Part shown: positions 1 to 10,164 of the stretch, in pieces
Position numbering within the stretch: the first letter of the stretch is position 1
How the letters are laid out: each line of letters opens with the position of its first letter
DNA from: Ligula intestinalis
Taxonomy: Eukaryota > Platyhelminthes > Cestoda > Diphyllobothriidea > Diphyllobothriidae
NCBI GenBank assembly: GCA_036362985.1
Contig: JAYGXS010000002.1
Location: 16,204,914 to 16,268,913 of the forward strand
DNA length: 64,000 nucleotides
Direction of reading: 5' to 3'
The notes under the pieces: model-generated
The model's input: only the letters and a program-made list of their open reading frames with translations
Databases searched by the model: none
Told to the model about the DNA's origin: nothing
Position numbers and translations under genes: made by a program

Positions 1-548
1 CTTCGTACTACGGACTCGACTTCACCAAGTCTTCTAATTGAGAGACGCCAAGAACACCACATTTTGCTTAGTACAGCCAATACCCTCAGTTTCCACTGAA
101 TTTTGTTGCCTGCATTATATATGCACACAGGCACATCTCATGGCAGCTATTTGTGACATACGCAGCATTAACTAGGATGACCGTTTCGATGGCAATTCCT
201 ACAGGGCGCACGCTATCCAAGGGGTTCTGCCACCGCCATATGAACCTAGAGACTTCCTGCTAACTACAGCCTCACACAAATGTAATCTTTTGCATAAAAT
301 CACTAACAGATGCGTCCGTTATTATCGCCTTTATACCGAACGCTCTCAGCAGTCGTCGCCCAACACTACCATCGATACACAAACAACCCTTAACGGCTGT
401 TCGGTTAAAATTAAAAATTACCGTTTTCTTACTGTTCTTTTAAACTTAGCTTCTATTCACATTCCTTTATTTTTTAAAAAGATTTCTTTTCCTGCATTTT
501 TTCTTGTTTACGCTTTGGTTCTTTTGGTTGCACATAAAACGCAAACTT
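1..548. other. unassigned left flank
   Basis: I see no recognisable gene or repeat here. It is AT-rich DNA up to the retrotransposon insertion site. An open frame crosses it into the LTR but has no protein-family signature, so I treat it as chance. Confidence 0.5.
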
Positions 549-552
549 CAAC
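549..552. repeat. target-site duplication, left copy (CAAC)
   Basis: CAAC lies directly outside the left LTR and again directly outside the right LTR at 5664-5667. Four bases is at the short end for Ty3/gypsy elements, so chance is possible. Confidence 0.6.
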
Positions 553-962
553 TGTAACGTCCGAGCGGGGCCAGCCAAACGGGTTGTTAGGAGCCGAAAT
601 AGGAATCAGTGGAGGTTGTTCAGGTTTTGGTCTTTCACAGAAGATACTCCCTAAGAGATTATCCATCTCATGAAAAGGAGAATTATGATTATCTCCGAAA
701 GAATCCATGAGAAAATACGAGAATATGTAGAATGAAGTAAAGTTTATTGTATGGATAACCGAGTAGAAAAATATAGATGAAAAGTGTAGTAAAAAACGTT
801 AGACTTAACGTTTGGATGGAGAATGTGAAGAAGGAGTACAAAAGAAAAAGTCCGCCGACGAAACACAACCGCGAGCCGTGTCTTCCTAAAAAAACCAAAA
901 AATCCTTTCAGACAACCACGGAAACCAATTAAAACAAACGAGGGTCCGGGCGGTTAGTTACA
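553..962 (-). repeat. 3' LTR of the Ty3/gypsy element
   Basis: About 410 bp, starting TGTAACGT and ending GTTACA on the plus strand. It matches 5253-5663 with roughly 14 substitutions and one or two short indels counted by eye, about 96% identity. That points to an old but not ancient insertion. It carries the same Gag start codon (706-708) as the 5' LTR and a minus-strand AATAAA at 743-748, a possible polyadenylation signal for this element. Confidence 0.95.
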
Positions 963-965
963 TAG

Positions 966-975
966 CCCCCCTCCT
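966..975 (-). promoter_or_regulatory. polypurine tract
   Basis: The minus strand reads AGGAGGGGGG, then CTA, then the TG that starts the 3' LTR. This is the expected place for the plus-strand DNA primer of an LTR element. The stop codon of the integrase frame (974-976) overlaps it. Confidence 0.8.
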
Positions 976-3218
976 AAGATGTAGCACTGTCCTCAGTGCT
1001 GGTGTCAGCTAGGGGGGAGGGGACGGTGACCTCTAATGCTACCGGAGGAACTAGGTCAGGGGGGACTATGCGAAGGGAAACGTCGTCGTCGCCGGCGTCG
1101 ATGTCGATGCGAGGTGAGGATACGGTAATCTCGGAGGCGACAGAGGGGAGTTGGTTGGGGGGAAGGATGGGTAGGGAGTCGGGGGTGCAGATGGGGGGTC
1201 GGCCGCGGTAGGGTTTAAGTTTATCAAAATGAGCCGTTAACGGGGGGCGCGAAGGATTCGAGGCGTCAAGTAAGAGGAGAGTGGTTGGGGACATAATGTC
1301 GACGACGCGGAAAGGTCCGGTCCAGGGGTATTGAAACTTGGATGAGGAGCCGCGGCGACGGACGGTATGCTTGTACATGACGAGATCGTACAACTGGAAA
1401 GGGTTACCCGTGATACGGCGGTCGAAGTAATCTTTCTGATGTTCAGCGGAAGTGCCAAGCGTTCGCCGGGCGGCATTGTGAGCGCAACGGATGGTCTCTC
1501 GTAGCTGGACGGCATAGGGATGGATAGAGGTAGGGTCGGGGGTGTGGAGCGGGTAACAAAGGTCGGAGGGTAGGCGGAGGTCTCGGCCGGTCCAGAGGTA
1601 GTGTGGTGTAAAACCGGTGGAGGAGTGCACAGAGCTCCGGTAAGCGAGCAAACACAAGGGAAGTTGAACGTCCCAATCTCTCTTGTGCCCGTCCTTGGAA
1701 ACGGCGAAAAGGAGGCCATGTAGGGTGCGATTAGTGCGTTCTACGAGCCCGTTGCCTTCGGGGTGGTAGGGGGTGGTGCGGGTCTTGTTTACTCCGAGAA
1801 TGGAACAAACATCTTGGAATAGCTGGGAGTCGAAATTACTTCCGCGATCGGTATGGAAGGCTGTTGGAGATCCCCAACGGCTAATCCAGGTGCAGCTCAC
1901 CGCGTTAGCCACCGTGGAGGCCTTCTGGTCGTACAATGGGACGGCTTCAACCCATTTGGTGAAATAATCGACCATGACCAAAACATGGGTGTAACCGCGG
2001 AAGGAGGTAGATAGGGGGCCGATAATGTCCAGACCGACACGTTCACCCGGAAAACCGGTGGTCATGGGTTGGAGAGGAGCTCGGGGTGTCAGAGAGGGGT
2101 ATTTGTAAGAGGCACAGGTGGAACAGCTCTGACAGAAGTGGATCACGGAAGAACGCATTTGGGGCCACCAAAAACGGGCATGGGCGGCCAGGTCGGTTTG
2201 GCGTTGCCCACAGTGACCGAGCTCCTTATGGAGATCAATAAGGACGGGGTCGATGAGGCAGGTGGGTACGACGGGTCGCAAACGATGGGAGTCGGGGTCT
2301 CGCAGGAAAAGAACGTCGTTCTCTATGAGAAGGTGGGGCCATTGTTGAAGGAGGAGGCGGGCCCTAGCACTAGAACCGCGCATCTCGCGTTCAGTGGGTT
2401 TGGGAAGACCGGAGGAAAGGTGTCGATAGATGGTGGCGGTGTCGGGGTTGGAGCCTTGTGCGGAGGACCATTCGAAACGGGTGGTCTCCGGAATGACCAG
2501 TGCATTGACGGACTCGGCGGGGTCTGGGGTATCGAGGGTGGGGTTGGTGGGTAGACGAGATAGGGCGTCAGCATTGTTGTGGCGGGGCCCCGGGCGATAA
2601 ACACAGTCGTAATTAAAGTCTTGAAGGAACTCCTGCCAACGTGCAAGTTGGTGCATAGGGTCCTTAAGGGATTGGAGCCATTGTAGGGCGCGGTGATCCG
2701 TGCGGATGATGAAGTGTTTACCCAGTAATAGATGTCTGAACTGTCGGACGAAAGTCACGACAGCCAAAAGTTCCCTGCGGGTAACGCTGTAGTTACGCTG
2801 CGTCCTTGACAAGGTATTACTGGCGAAGCAAATGGGATGTTCGGCACCGTCCTTGTCAGGTTGGGATAACACGGCGCCTATAGCAGACCCGCTGGCGTCG
2901 GTGTCCAGAATGAACTCCGGTGCATCCGCGGCGACATTAGGGAACGCTAGTACCGGTGCAGAGCAGAGGGCACCACGCAGGTCGTCAAAAGCAGTCGTGC
3001 AGTCGGCAGACCAAACGAAGGGACAATTTTTCTGGGTTAATTTATGAAGGGGGGAAGCGATGTGTGCGAAGTTACGGATGAAGCGGCGGTAGTAAGACAT
3101 GAGACCGAGGAAACTTCTCAGTTCTGTCTGGTTGGAGGGCACTGGCCATGTACGGATAAGTTGCACGCGGTCGTGAAGAGGTGCGAAGTGACAAGGGGAT
3201 ATGTGGTGACCCAGGAAC
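974..3218 (-). pseudogene. pol: RT connection, RNase H and integrase of the Ty3/gypsy element
   Basis: This is the longest open frame in the window, 730 codons from 3166 down to 974. Its first 60 residues are the RT-RNase H connection. RNase H acidic residues are at about Asp90 (Thr-Asp-Ala-Ser), Glu132, Asp157 and Asp200. The integrase zinc finger uses His313, His318, Cys348 and Cys351. The integrase core has Asp380, Asp440 and Glu476, a DD35E spacing. A GPF-type C-terminal module lies near residues 617-655. All catalytic residues I can place are present. The missing start and the broken upstream frames make this part of a decayed polyprotein rather than a free gene. Confidence 0.93.
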
Positions 3219-3756
3219 TCAACTTCGGGGCGGAGGAAAAGGCATTTTTTTCGGATTGAGGGTAAGACCAGAATCGCGTAAAGCTTCTAGGACGAGGCGG
3301 AGATCAGAATTATGTTGTGCGACCGAGTCCCCGAAAACGATGATATCGTCGAGGTAAACAAGGCAGGTGTGGGGGACCAGATGTCTAAGGACCCGAAACA
3401 TCAGCCGCTGGAAAGTTGCCGCGGCATTGCACAGGCCGAAAGGCATAGTCTGGAATTCGAAGAAGCCTTGTGGAACGGTAAAGGCCGTCTTCTGGCGGTC
3501 GTTAGGGTGCATCTCTACTTGCCAGTAGCCGGACTTGAGGTCAAGGGTAGAGAACCACCGGGCGTTACCGAGGGACTCCAGCGTATCATCGAGTCGGGGA
3601 AGTGGAAAGGAGTCACGCGTCGTGACGGCGTTCAGACGACGATAGTCGATGCACAGCCGCAATGAGCCATCCTTCTTGGGGACAATGGCAATCGGGGAGG
3701 CCCAGGGTGAGGACGAAGGTTGGATGATCTTATGCTTAAGCATGTCGTCTAATAGC
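3219..3756 (-). pseudogene. pol: reverse transcriptase domain of the Ty3/gypsy element
   Basis: This domain would copy the element RNA into DNA. From the start of the open block at 3743, the first catalytic Asp lies in Ser-Thr-Leu-Asp-Leu-Lys at residue 68, and the YLDD catalytic box lies at residues 130-133. A Pro-Phe-Gly-Leu-Cys-Asn-Ala-Ala motif lies just before it, typical of Ty3/gypsy RT. The frame is lost in a run of seven T at about 3244-3250 (plus strand), where one extra base separates it from the RNase H frame. Such a run is a common place for a real indel or an assembly error. Confidence 0.92.
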
Positions 3757-4459
3757 TAATCGACCTCGGCGCGGTAGTGGACAGGAATACGGCGGCGGGG
3801 GTTGCCATACCGGTTTGGCGCCGCCGGTGTCGATACGATGTTGCACGAGGTGGGTACGGCCGAGGGAATCGGTGGACCAGGAGAAGAGGTCAGGGAATTG
3901 GGAGAGGAGGTCGCGAAGCTGGTGCACGGCATCAGGGTCAACGGAGTCTGTAGGGGGAAGGATATCATCAAGGGAGGTGGGGACGAGAGCGACTGCGGCC
4001 ATTACAGTATTGTAAACGAGGTCAAAATCAGTATCGGGATCCGGGGGAGGGGTGGAATTAGGAGGTGAGGGTGTACTGGTTTGTGCAAGGACGAGACGTC
4101 GGTCGCGGGCGTAGAGTACGCAGTTATGATCAGTGAGAAAATCTAGACCGAGGACAACCGGCCATGGGCTGGAGGGGGTAACTAAAAAATCGTGAACAAT
4201 TTCAGAATCGCACAAAGAGAAGGGTAGGGAAATAGAGTCTAAAATTGGGATCTGAGAGCCGTTAGCGGTCTGTATAGGGCGAGGCCGGGACAAGGGTTCT
4301 ATGCGGCATCTAAAAGTGCGGGGGATGCTAGATGGAGTTACGAGGGAAACGCTAGCACCGGTATCAACTAACGCCTTGAAAGTGTGATTGTCAATAAGGA
4401 CGGAGACAATAAAGGCAGAAGTAAGGGAAGGTTCATCGAAGGTCAGAAGAATAGGGGAC
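3757..4459 (-). pseudogene. pol: protease and linker of the Ty3/gypsy polyprotein
   Basis: This aspartic protease would cut the Gag-Pol precursor. The active-site motif reads Leu-Val-Asp-Thr-Gly-Ala, with the catalytic Asp codon at about 4363-4365, and a hydrophobic segment containing Val-Leu-Gly-Leu-Asp-Phe follows about 65 residues later, as retropepsins have. The frame then shifts near a run of five G at 3797-3801. In the shifted frame an in-frame TAG follows at 3756-3758, just before the RT domain. The protease core itself is uninterrupted. Confidence 0.85.
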
Positions 4460-5408
4460 TTACAGGGTTGATTGTGGCCGCATCGACGAAAATCGGGGCC
4501 GAACGCCGCGCAGTAACGGCACCCAGGGTTGTGTTGTGGAAATCGTACGGGAAGGCCCGGTTTCAAGGAGGCGGCGCGGGGCGGCGGCAGGCAGGTAGGA
4601 TGAGGAAGGGCCGGTGTGGGGTTGGCGGCTGGAGGGCGGTCAGAGGATGGCTGGAAGGCCGGGGAGTTGTAATGATCCGTTTCTGGCGACAGCGCCGGAT
4701 GGCGGTGGGGAGGTCGGGAGGAGATTCGATCAGGAAATGGTCCATGACGGTATGGTCACGGAGGCCAGTGGTGAAACGGTAGAGGATAAGGCGGTCCCGT
4801 GCTATTTTGGGAATATCGGGGTATGCCATCCGGGCATAACGGGTAAGTTCAAGTGCGAATTCAGCTGGGGATTGTTGGGGCTGCTATTTCAGGCTGTTGA
4901 AGTACACGGCTGCGGCGCCGGCGGACATTTGGTTATCGAAGAGGGAAAGCAGGGTAGCCTGGGCATCAGCGAAGGGTGTGGATAAGGTAATACCAGAAGA
5001 CAGAGCCAATTCGCAGGCGTCGGGATCAAGGAAGTTGAGGGTATATCGAGTATGTTCGTCGGAGGGAATGTCAGCCAGGAAAATATACAATCGGGCGAGC
5101 CATTGCCTGAAGTTTTGGCCGGGCTGGAAGGTTTGGGGTACTAGAAGTGTGTTCGGGGCGTGGGGGGCAGCTGTGGGGGGTTGGGGGCGTGGAATGTAGG
5201 GTTTGGGAAATATAGCTGGTGGGGAAAAGGGGCCGGCACCGGCTGCCACCAATGTAACGTCCGAGCGGGGCCAGCCAAACGGGTTGTTAGGAGCCGAAAT
5301 ATGAATTAGTGGAGGTTGTACAGGTTTTGGTCTTTCACAGAAAATACTCCCTAAGAGATTATCCATCTCATCAAAAGGAGAATTATGGTTATCTCCGAAA
5401 GAATCCAT
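4460..5408 (-). pseudogene. gag: Gag of the Ty3/gypsy element, interrupted
   Basis: Gag would form the retrotransposon particle. The frame opens at an ATG inside the 5' LTR (5406-5408), crosses the LTR edge and runs 174 residues to a TAG at 4884-4886. The same frame stays open beyond the stop to a TGA at 4563-4565, so the TAG looks like a simple nonsense mutation. The Cys-rich motif then lies in the next frame: four cysteines spaced C-x2-C-x9-C-x5-C at about 4464-4521. This is not the usual CCHC knuckle; it resembles the atypical Gag motif of CsRn1 elements. The frame change at 4563-4566 lies within a run of proline codons and could be an indel or a programmed slip; I favour an indel because it falls before the Cys motif. 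Confidence 0.8.
5235..5251 (-). promoter_or_regulatory. candidate tRNA primer-binding site
   Basis: One base inside the 5' LTR the minus strand reads TGGTGGCAGCCGG, starting with the TGG that pairs with a tRNA 3' CCA end. I cannot name the tRNA with confidence. The site is also translated, because the Gag frame reads straight through it. Confidence 0.65.
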
Positions 5409-5663
5409 GAGAAAATACGAGAATATGGAGAATGAAATAAAGTTTATTGTATGGATAACCGAGTAGAAAAATATCGATGAAAAGTGTAGTAAAAAAACGT
5501 TAGACTTAACGTTTGGATGGAGAATGTGAAGAAGGAGTACAAAAGAAAAAGTCCGCCGACGAAACAAAACCGCGAGCCGTGTCTTCCTAAAAAAAACGAA
5601 AAATCCTTTCAGACAACCACGGAAACCAATTAAAACAAACGAGGGTCCGGGTGGTTCGTTACA
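5253..5663 (-). repeat. 5' LTR of the Ty3/gypsy element
   Basis: The 411-bp partner of the LTR at 553-962, with the same TG...CA ends. Reading on the minus strand it contains a possible AATAAA signal (5443-5448). About 35 bases further on is the ATG that opens Gag (5406-5408). Gag coding therefore starts inside the LTR and continues across its inner edge. Confidence 0.95.
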
Positions 5664-5667
5664 CAAC

Positions 5668-7800
5668 AAAGCAGTCGTGTGTTGTGCGATTAGGGCATCT
5701 CGTGCATATAGGGCATCTCTACGGAAGCTGCGATGTCATCTGGCGATTAGTTCGCCTTTAAACTGACCGCGGCTAACTCCGCCTCAGTTAAAGGACGTGG
5801 CAGTTTGTCCAGACTCAAAATATTCTTACTATAAAACAGTAATACCTCCAATGTATGGCTATTTTATTTTATATTTTGCTAGTATTGTACCTTAGAAGTC
5901 AGTTTATTGCACTTAAAACAAACTTTTTATTTCGCACACTATTGACCAAGCAAAAAACCAAAACAAAGCCTATAGTGACCGCGAAAGAAGGGGTTTGGCT
6001 TAGGTTTTTTCCTGCCTTCCGGGTTTTTTGACGGCGCCGAAGATTATTTTTACAAATAAAACTTATTATTATTATCCATTCAGTGTTGTGTAATAAAAAC
6101 AGTCCTGATGTTCTTACAAGGCCTGTGAGTGTGTGTGTCCCTTCATTCTTTTTATTGATTTATTGATTTGGAGAGAGTGATCAGCAATGCCTTTTTAAAC
6201 CTATTGTTTACATGCTAGTGCGTCGTATATTTGTACACACGCGCTTAAAAATGTTCACTTATAAAATAGTATTTACAAACTGTGAGTAGCATTGTTTTTA
6301 AAAACAACTATTGTCTTGATTTTGTGTGGTATTAGTTCGAGTCCATACTGGCGAGGGACAACAGGAGACACACATAATTCTACAAGCGTTTTTGAAGACG
6401 TGTTGGGGTTGGACCCCACGACTGATTGCTGGAGATCATCCCGTTGTTCTATGGCCCATTGCCTGAGGAATTCAGGGTGGAGATTAGGCTTAAACGTTTC
6501 TGTGCACAGTTTCATTGTGTCCATAGAGATGAGGCTAGAGGTGCCACTGAAACATGTCCTCAAGGCGCAATCCTTGCTCAAGGCCGTGTATTTTCATAGT
6601 TTATTCCGAGCAATACGGCTGTTTATATTGAAAAGCAAAATGCTGAAATTCAAGCTGTAAATTTATGAATACTGTTTAAGCTGCCGCCTAATCTGAAGAT
6701 ATCACGTAGGATGCAGCTTGTGTGCAGCTTTTTAGAATTCCTTTCTTCAATTTCAACCGTCTTAGTAATTTCTTAATTCTAAAAATATGCTCCTTTTATA
6801 ACTCCTACGTTTTTAGATAGAAGGTATTTGCTGTTGAAAATGTCCAAAAACACAATGTTTAGGAGATGCTCGTCAAAACCCAACGTTTTCTTTCCGAAGC
6901 GCAAATTTATCAGTTGGAATTCAAAACATTTTGACTCAATTGCCTTGTTTGTTTTATAAAAATTAAAATAAGTTCGGAATATGAAGATAATCGGAAGTCG
7001 AACCCAGTTATGAAAAAAAAAATGTTATCACCAAAATGTGATGCTACATGAACATAAGAATACTATTAATGAATTCAAATGGGACAGAAATTATATCCAT
7101 ACCTTTATTAAATGGCATGTTTGATAAAAGTGGTAAAAGGTTCTTATAAGCCGTGATATTTTCGGTGTATTAAACATTTTCCTGATATCGCCGCATCTAA
7201 TTTATGGCATAAAATTCCAAAATGTTTTTCTATTTAGCTTTTGTAAGTTGGAGGTGCACATGCTTGCTTCAAAGGAAACGGACTATTCGTGCTTTTATTT
7301 ATAGGATTTATGATTTTAGACGTTTTCAAGAGAACTGGCACATTGCTTTCTTAATAAGCAATATCCTTTAGTGGAAGAACGCCCAAAAAACTCACAGCGT
7401 CGAAGATCAATACTCAGCAAAGTAGAATAACGTCTGCAGATATATAATTGCCGACTTTTCTGTTAAAAATATTTTATTGCTTATTTATATGGTGACTCGT
7501 ATGCATAACCCGATTGAGAAAAAGAATTTTCATTGGTCACACTGGGGTGACAGTCAAAAACTATGGCAACTACATATCTCATCATAGTCATCACGTTACA
7601 AAAGGCTCACTTTTGGGTAACAGTGAGGTCCAATTTTTATTGCTCGATATTTATTTATTTATCGTTTTTGTTTGGCATTAAAGAGAACCTGCGAGGCTGG
7701 AAAAATACACATGTGGCCCGTAAACTGATGCATAATCTATTTTCTGTACATATATCAAGCCCTTTCGTGCTAATATATGTATGCAGAAGGAGATTAGAAG
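5668..7800. other. unassigned intergenic DNA
   Basis: AT-rich sequence with only short open frames. I see no family signature and no obvious repeat partner elsewhere in the window. Confidence 0.5.
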
Positions 7801-7813
7801 CAGATGCTAGAAA

Positions 7814-7858
7814 GGCTGGGACAACCAATTCGAACTTTTAAGCCGTCATCAGCCAGCC
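7814..7858 (-). ncRNA. hammerhead-like motif with compensated stem I
   Basis: On the minus strand it reads GGCTGG, then CTGATGA, a 14-nt stem II region, GAAT where others have GAAA, 8 nt, then CCAGCC. The length is exactly 45 nt as in other copies. Stem I is GGCUGG with CCAGCC, a full 6 bp. Most other copies have GACUGG with CCAGUC, so an A-U pair has become G-C on both strands. The GAAT change should weaken or abolish cleavage. Confidence 0.55.
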
Positions 7859-7905
7859 CAGGTTTGGAGCATCTGGGCTTCGAACCCGTGTTGTTTGTCC
7901 GTTAA
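7814..7905 (-). repeat. tRNA-derived SINE copy (hammerhead-bearing family), diverged
   Basis: A minus-strand copy of the SINE family described at 37617-37890. The tRNA-like B box reads GGTTCGAAGCCC on the minus strand (about 7871-7882). The 45-nt hammerhead-like segment is 7814-7858. Most other bases have diverged, so this is probably an old or divergent subfamily member. Confidence 0.6.
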
Positions 7906-8239
7906 AAGTTAGTTATTCTAATGCTGTGTGATTGCCTGCGGGGTAAACCCCAAATTGTGCAGGGACGAGTGTTTCCCGAAACCCACGTTTGGTGAACGCG
8001 TTTCCGACGCAAATATGTATGTGTTCAATCAATAGCATTTTACTTACGAAATAAGTAAGGGTGAGGTATCTTCTGAACTGTGCTGCGTTAATGGTTGGCC
8101 CCCTACTTGCAGCAGCATGCAGTATTAGCAAGTTCCCTGAAACTCCTATCTGTACTTTTAGTTGATGTGCATTTTGGGAATTTCGAGAAGAGAAGAAGAA
8201 TGCTATATTGAGGATTTTACAAACCTGAAATTTCAGCAA

Positions 8240-8410
8240 AAATGGCTCCATTCACGGAGAGCAGATGGTAAGGTAAATAAAGGGTCATTTTAAAAGGACA
8301 AAGTTAAAAGGTCATGTAATGCTCACAAGTCAAGTTTTTCATGACATTCACATCAACTATGGAAACAGATCGGCTTTCGACTTCTCCATTTCCGCTTCTT
8401 CACACGCTTT
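8240..8410. repeat. dispersed repeat shared with 33515-33650
   Basis: Both places share a diverged block running from a GGCTCC(A/G)TT segment, through GGAGAGCA and AAGGTAAA, to a CATCTCC/TTTCC...CTTCTTCACACG segment. No coding signature is visible, so the element type is unknown. Confidence 0.5.
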
Positions 8411-8895
8411 TTTCTTCGTGTTGTCATCCTACGGAGAATCGTCGATGTTGGTGTTGTTGGTGAATTGCATATGCGACAGATTGGCCGTATTTGACGAATA
8501 TTGGGATGGTGATATGTTGTAGATAAAATTACTTATTTTCGTGCATTGAAAAAGGTAGCAGCTTACTGTAGATACGACCTCATGATCACAAATGCAGACA
8601 AACTAAGCCAACGATTAGAGAGGATGGTATAGGATAATAAATTCCCACGTGAATGGAGAGCAAAAAAATGAGTGGCTCAAATTCGAAAGCCATCGCATGT
8701 AAACTAATATCTGTGGTAGTGTTACTTTTTTATGTAACGGGCATTGCATAGCTAATCCATGAAAGTATATCGTCTTCAATTCAAATTTTCGTTTGAACTT
8801 TGGCGCTTGCACAAAAAATCGTATGACTCAATTTTATTGAAAATGCGGCATTATTTACAGCAAGCCTACACATCAGGACTTATTACCAGAATTGA
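8411..8895. other. unassigned DNA
   Basis: No recognisable gene or repeat. Short open frames here look random. Confidence 0.45.
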
Positions 8896-8899
8896 ACTT

Positions 8900-9330
8900 T
8901 GAACCTGCCTTTAAGTTGCCTCCCACCACATAAGGAGGGAGAAGCCTGACCTATGCAAGCAGCTTGACCCTGTCGTCAACCTCCAATTGCCCTGGTGATT
9001 GGTCATTTAAGTTAGTTCCCAAGTGTTTTTCGTCAACTTCTCTCACTCATTACTCCCATATGTTGACTTAACATCCTGTTCTTTAACGATTATTATTGAA
9101 AATGACCCACGTTCCTTGTTGTTGCCAGTAATTCTGTGAAATTTACTACTGTTCTATGTGCCCTCGTTATCTTACTTATGCAGCGACAAGTAGCAGCTGA
9201 TGAGCTGTCTCGAAATTTGTTGATATCAGTAAATTCTGCTGTTTTTGCCTGCTTTCAGTTCGTACCGGGCAAAAAATGCTTCAAAGAAAGAATATTGATT
9301 AGTAGGTGCACAGCAGTTTGAATTCGTGTA
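8900..9330 (+). repeat. 3' end of a Penelope-like element (decayed)
   Basis: This stretch is related to 62215-62590, which lies directly downstream of a PLE endonuclease fragment. Shared blocks include CCTATGCAAG, ATTCTGTGAAAATT-like sequence, CGTTATCTTACT(T/C)ATGCA and TTCGTACYG...AAAATGCTTCAAA. The small open frame at 9136-9321 lies inside this repeat, so I do not call it a gene. Confidence 0.6.
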
Positions 9331-10112
9331 AAAAGTGAATGTGAAAACGAAGAGGCTGTGAGTCAAAAATTATCCAAAAGTACAGAAGAGCGAGAAAGAG
9401 ATGCCAGAGTGAAAAGGAAGACACCAGTTAATTTCGTCATGTTGCCGCAGAAACAACGAAGAAAATGTTTCTGGGTTTACACCTTTGTCGAACGAACGGC
9501 AAGATTAGTGTGTGTGTGTGTATGTTTAATCCAAAGCAAATCTCTAATGTAGAAGGCATATTCACACACACAAGGGATTGTTTTAAATTCACGAAGATAA
9601 ATTGGCGAACATACGTTTGTTTTCGATAAATTCTCGTCAGGCCTTGAGGGTATAAACAGTTCCATTCTAGCGCACCTGGACCATCGCGTGGAGGCTAAAG
9701 AGGCCTTCTGAGTGATATACAAGGTGTCTTCAAGCTACTCAAATTTCCTTGGACAGCGTCTGTTGGTTACGGCAAAAGCGGCCACCATCAGGCTACACCG
9801 ACCGATCCTGTGCGCCCAAAAGAACTTCGTCGCGGCGCCGCAGTTACCATGGGTGAAACTAGCTAACACGACCGCGCATGGCGGATCACTGGCCTCAGAA
9901 ACGGGCCGCCGCAGAGACGAAAAAGTCCCAAATCCAACGGTGCACACCTTATCACCTGTCCTGGACGCCGGTACGTCTAGACACTCACGTGTTGACCGCA
10001 ACTTCCCCCCACCCCCCCCCCCCCCCACCACCACCGACTTTGACAACAACAACGCGACTTCTGTCCACAAACCAGCCTATTTTATTTATTTCATTACCAT
10101 ATAAATATAAAG
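9331..10112. other. unassigned DNA with (GT)n and poly-C tracts, between inverted PLE scraps
   Basis: Holds a short GT run at about 9510-9522 and a C-rich run at 10005-10037. The reading frames through the C-rich run are low-complexity artefacts. Confidence 0.5.
9594..9640 (-). repeat. PLE reverse-transcriptase scrap, inverted copy
   Basis: About 47 bases nearly identical, in reverse orientation, to 10113-10162. Read on the minus strand it encodes Lys/Arg-Ile-Tyr-Arg-Lys-x-Thr-Tyr, a motif found in PLE reverse transcriptases. Confidence 0.55.
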
Positions 10113-10162
10113 ACCTGGCGAAAATTTATCGAAAACAAACGTATGTTCGCCAATTTATCTTC
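10113..10162 (+). repeat. PLE reverse-transcriptase scrap
   Basis: Encodes a short Ile-Tyr-Arg-Lys-Gln-Thr-Tyr motif as in PLE reverse transcriptases, and is the inverted partner of 9594-9640. A related motif occurs at 63628-63660. Confidence 0.55.
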
Positions 10163-10164
10163 TG

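Larger units (their letters stand above)
553..5663 (-). mobile_element. Ty3/gypsy LTR retrotransposon, CsRn1/Kabuki-like, full length but broken
   Basis: The element is about 5.1 kb and reads on the minus strand, so its 5' LTR is the right-hand one. Order is LTR, primer site, Gag, protease, reverse transcriptase, RNase H, integrase, polypurine tract, LTR. RT before RNase H before integrase is the Ty3/gypsy order. An unusual Cys-rich motif in the Gag region resembles the atypical motif of the CsRn1 group known from flukes. Both ends show TG...CA, and a 4-base CAAC flanks each side (549-552 and 5664-5667), fitting a target-site duplication. The frame is interrupted by two in-frame stops and at least three frame changes, so this copy cannot make its own proteins. 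Family placement at clade level is an inference; Ty3/gypsy itself is clear. Confidence 0.95.

Noticed and set aside
290..673. 127-residue gene at the left edge
   Set aside because: It runs into the LTR on the strand opposite to the element and has no recognisable domain.
4563..4566. Programmed Gag-Pol frameshift
   Set aside because: It falls before the Gag Cys motif and no slippery site with a supporting structure is evident. An indel is more likely.
9625..9650. A further hammerhead (CTGACGA close to GAAA)
   Set aside because: Only nine bases separate the two core parts, too few for a stem II, and the sequence is explained as a PLE coding motif.
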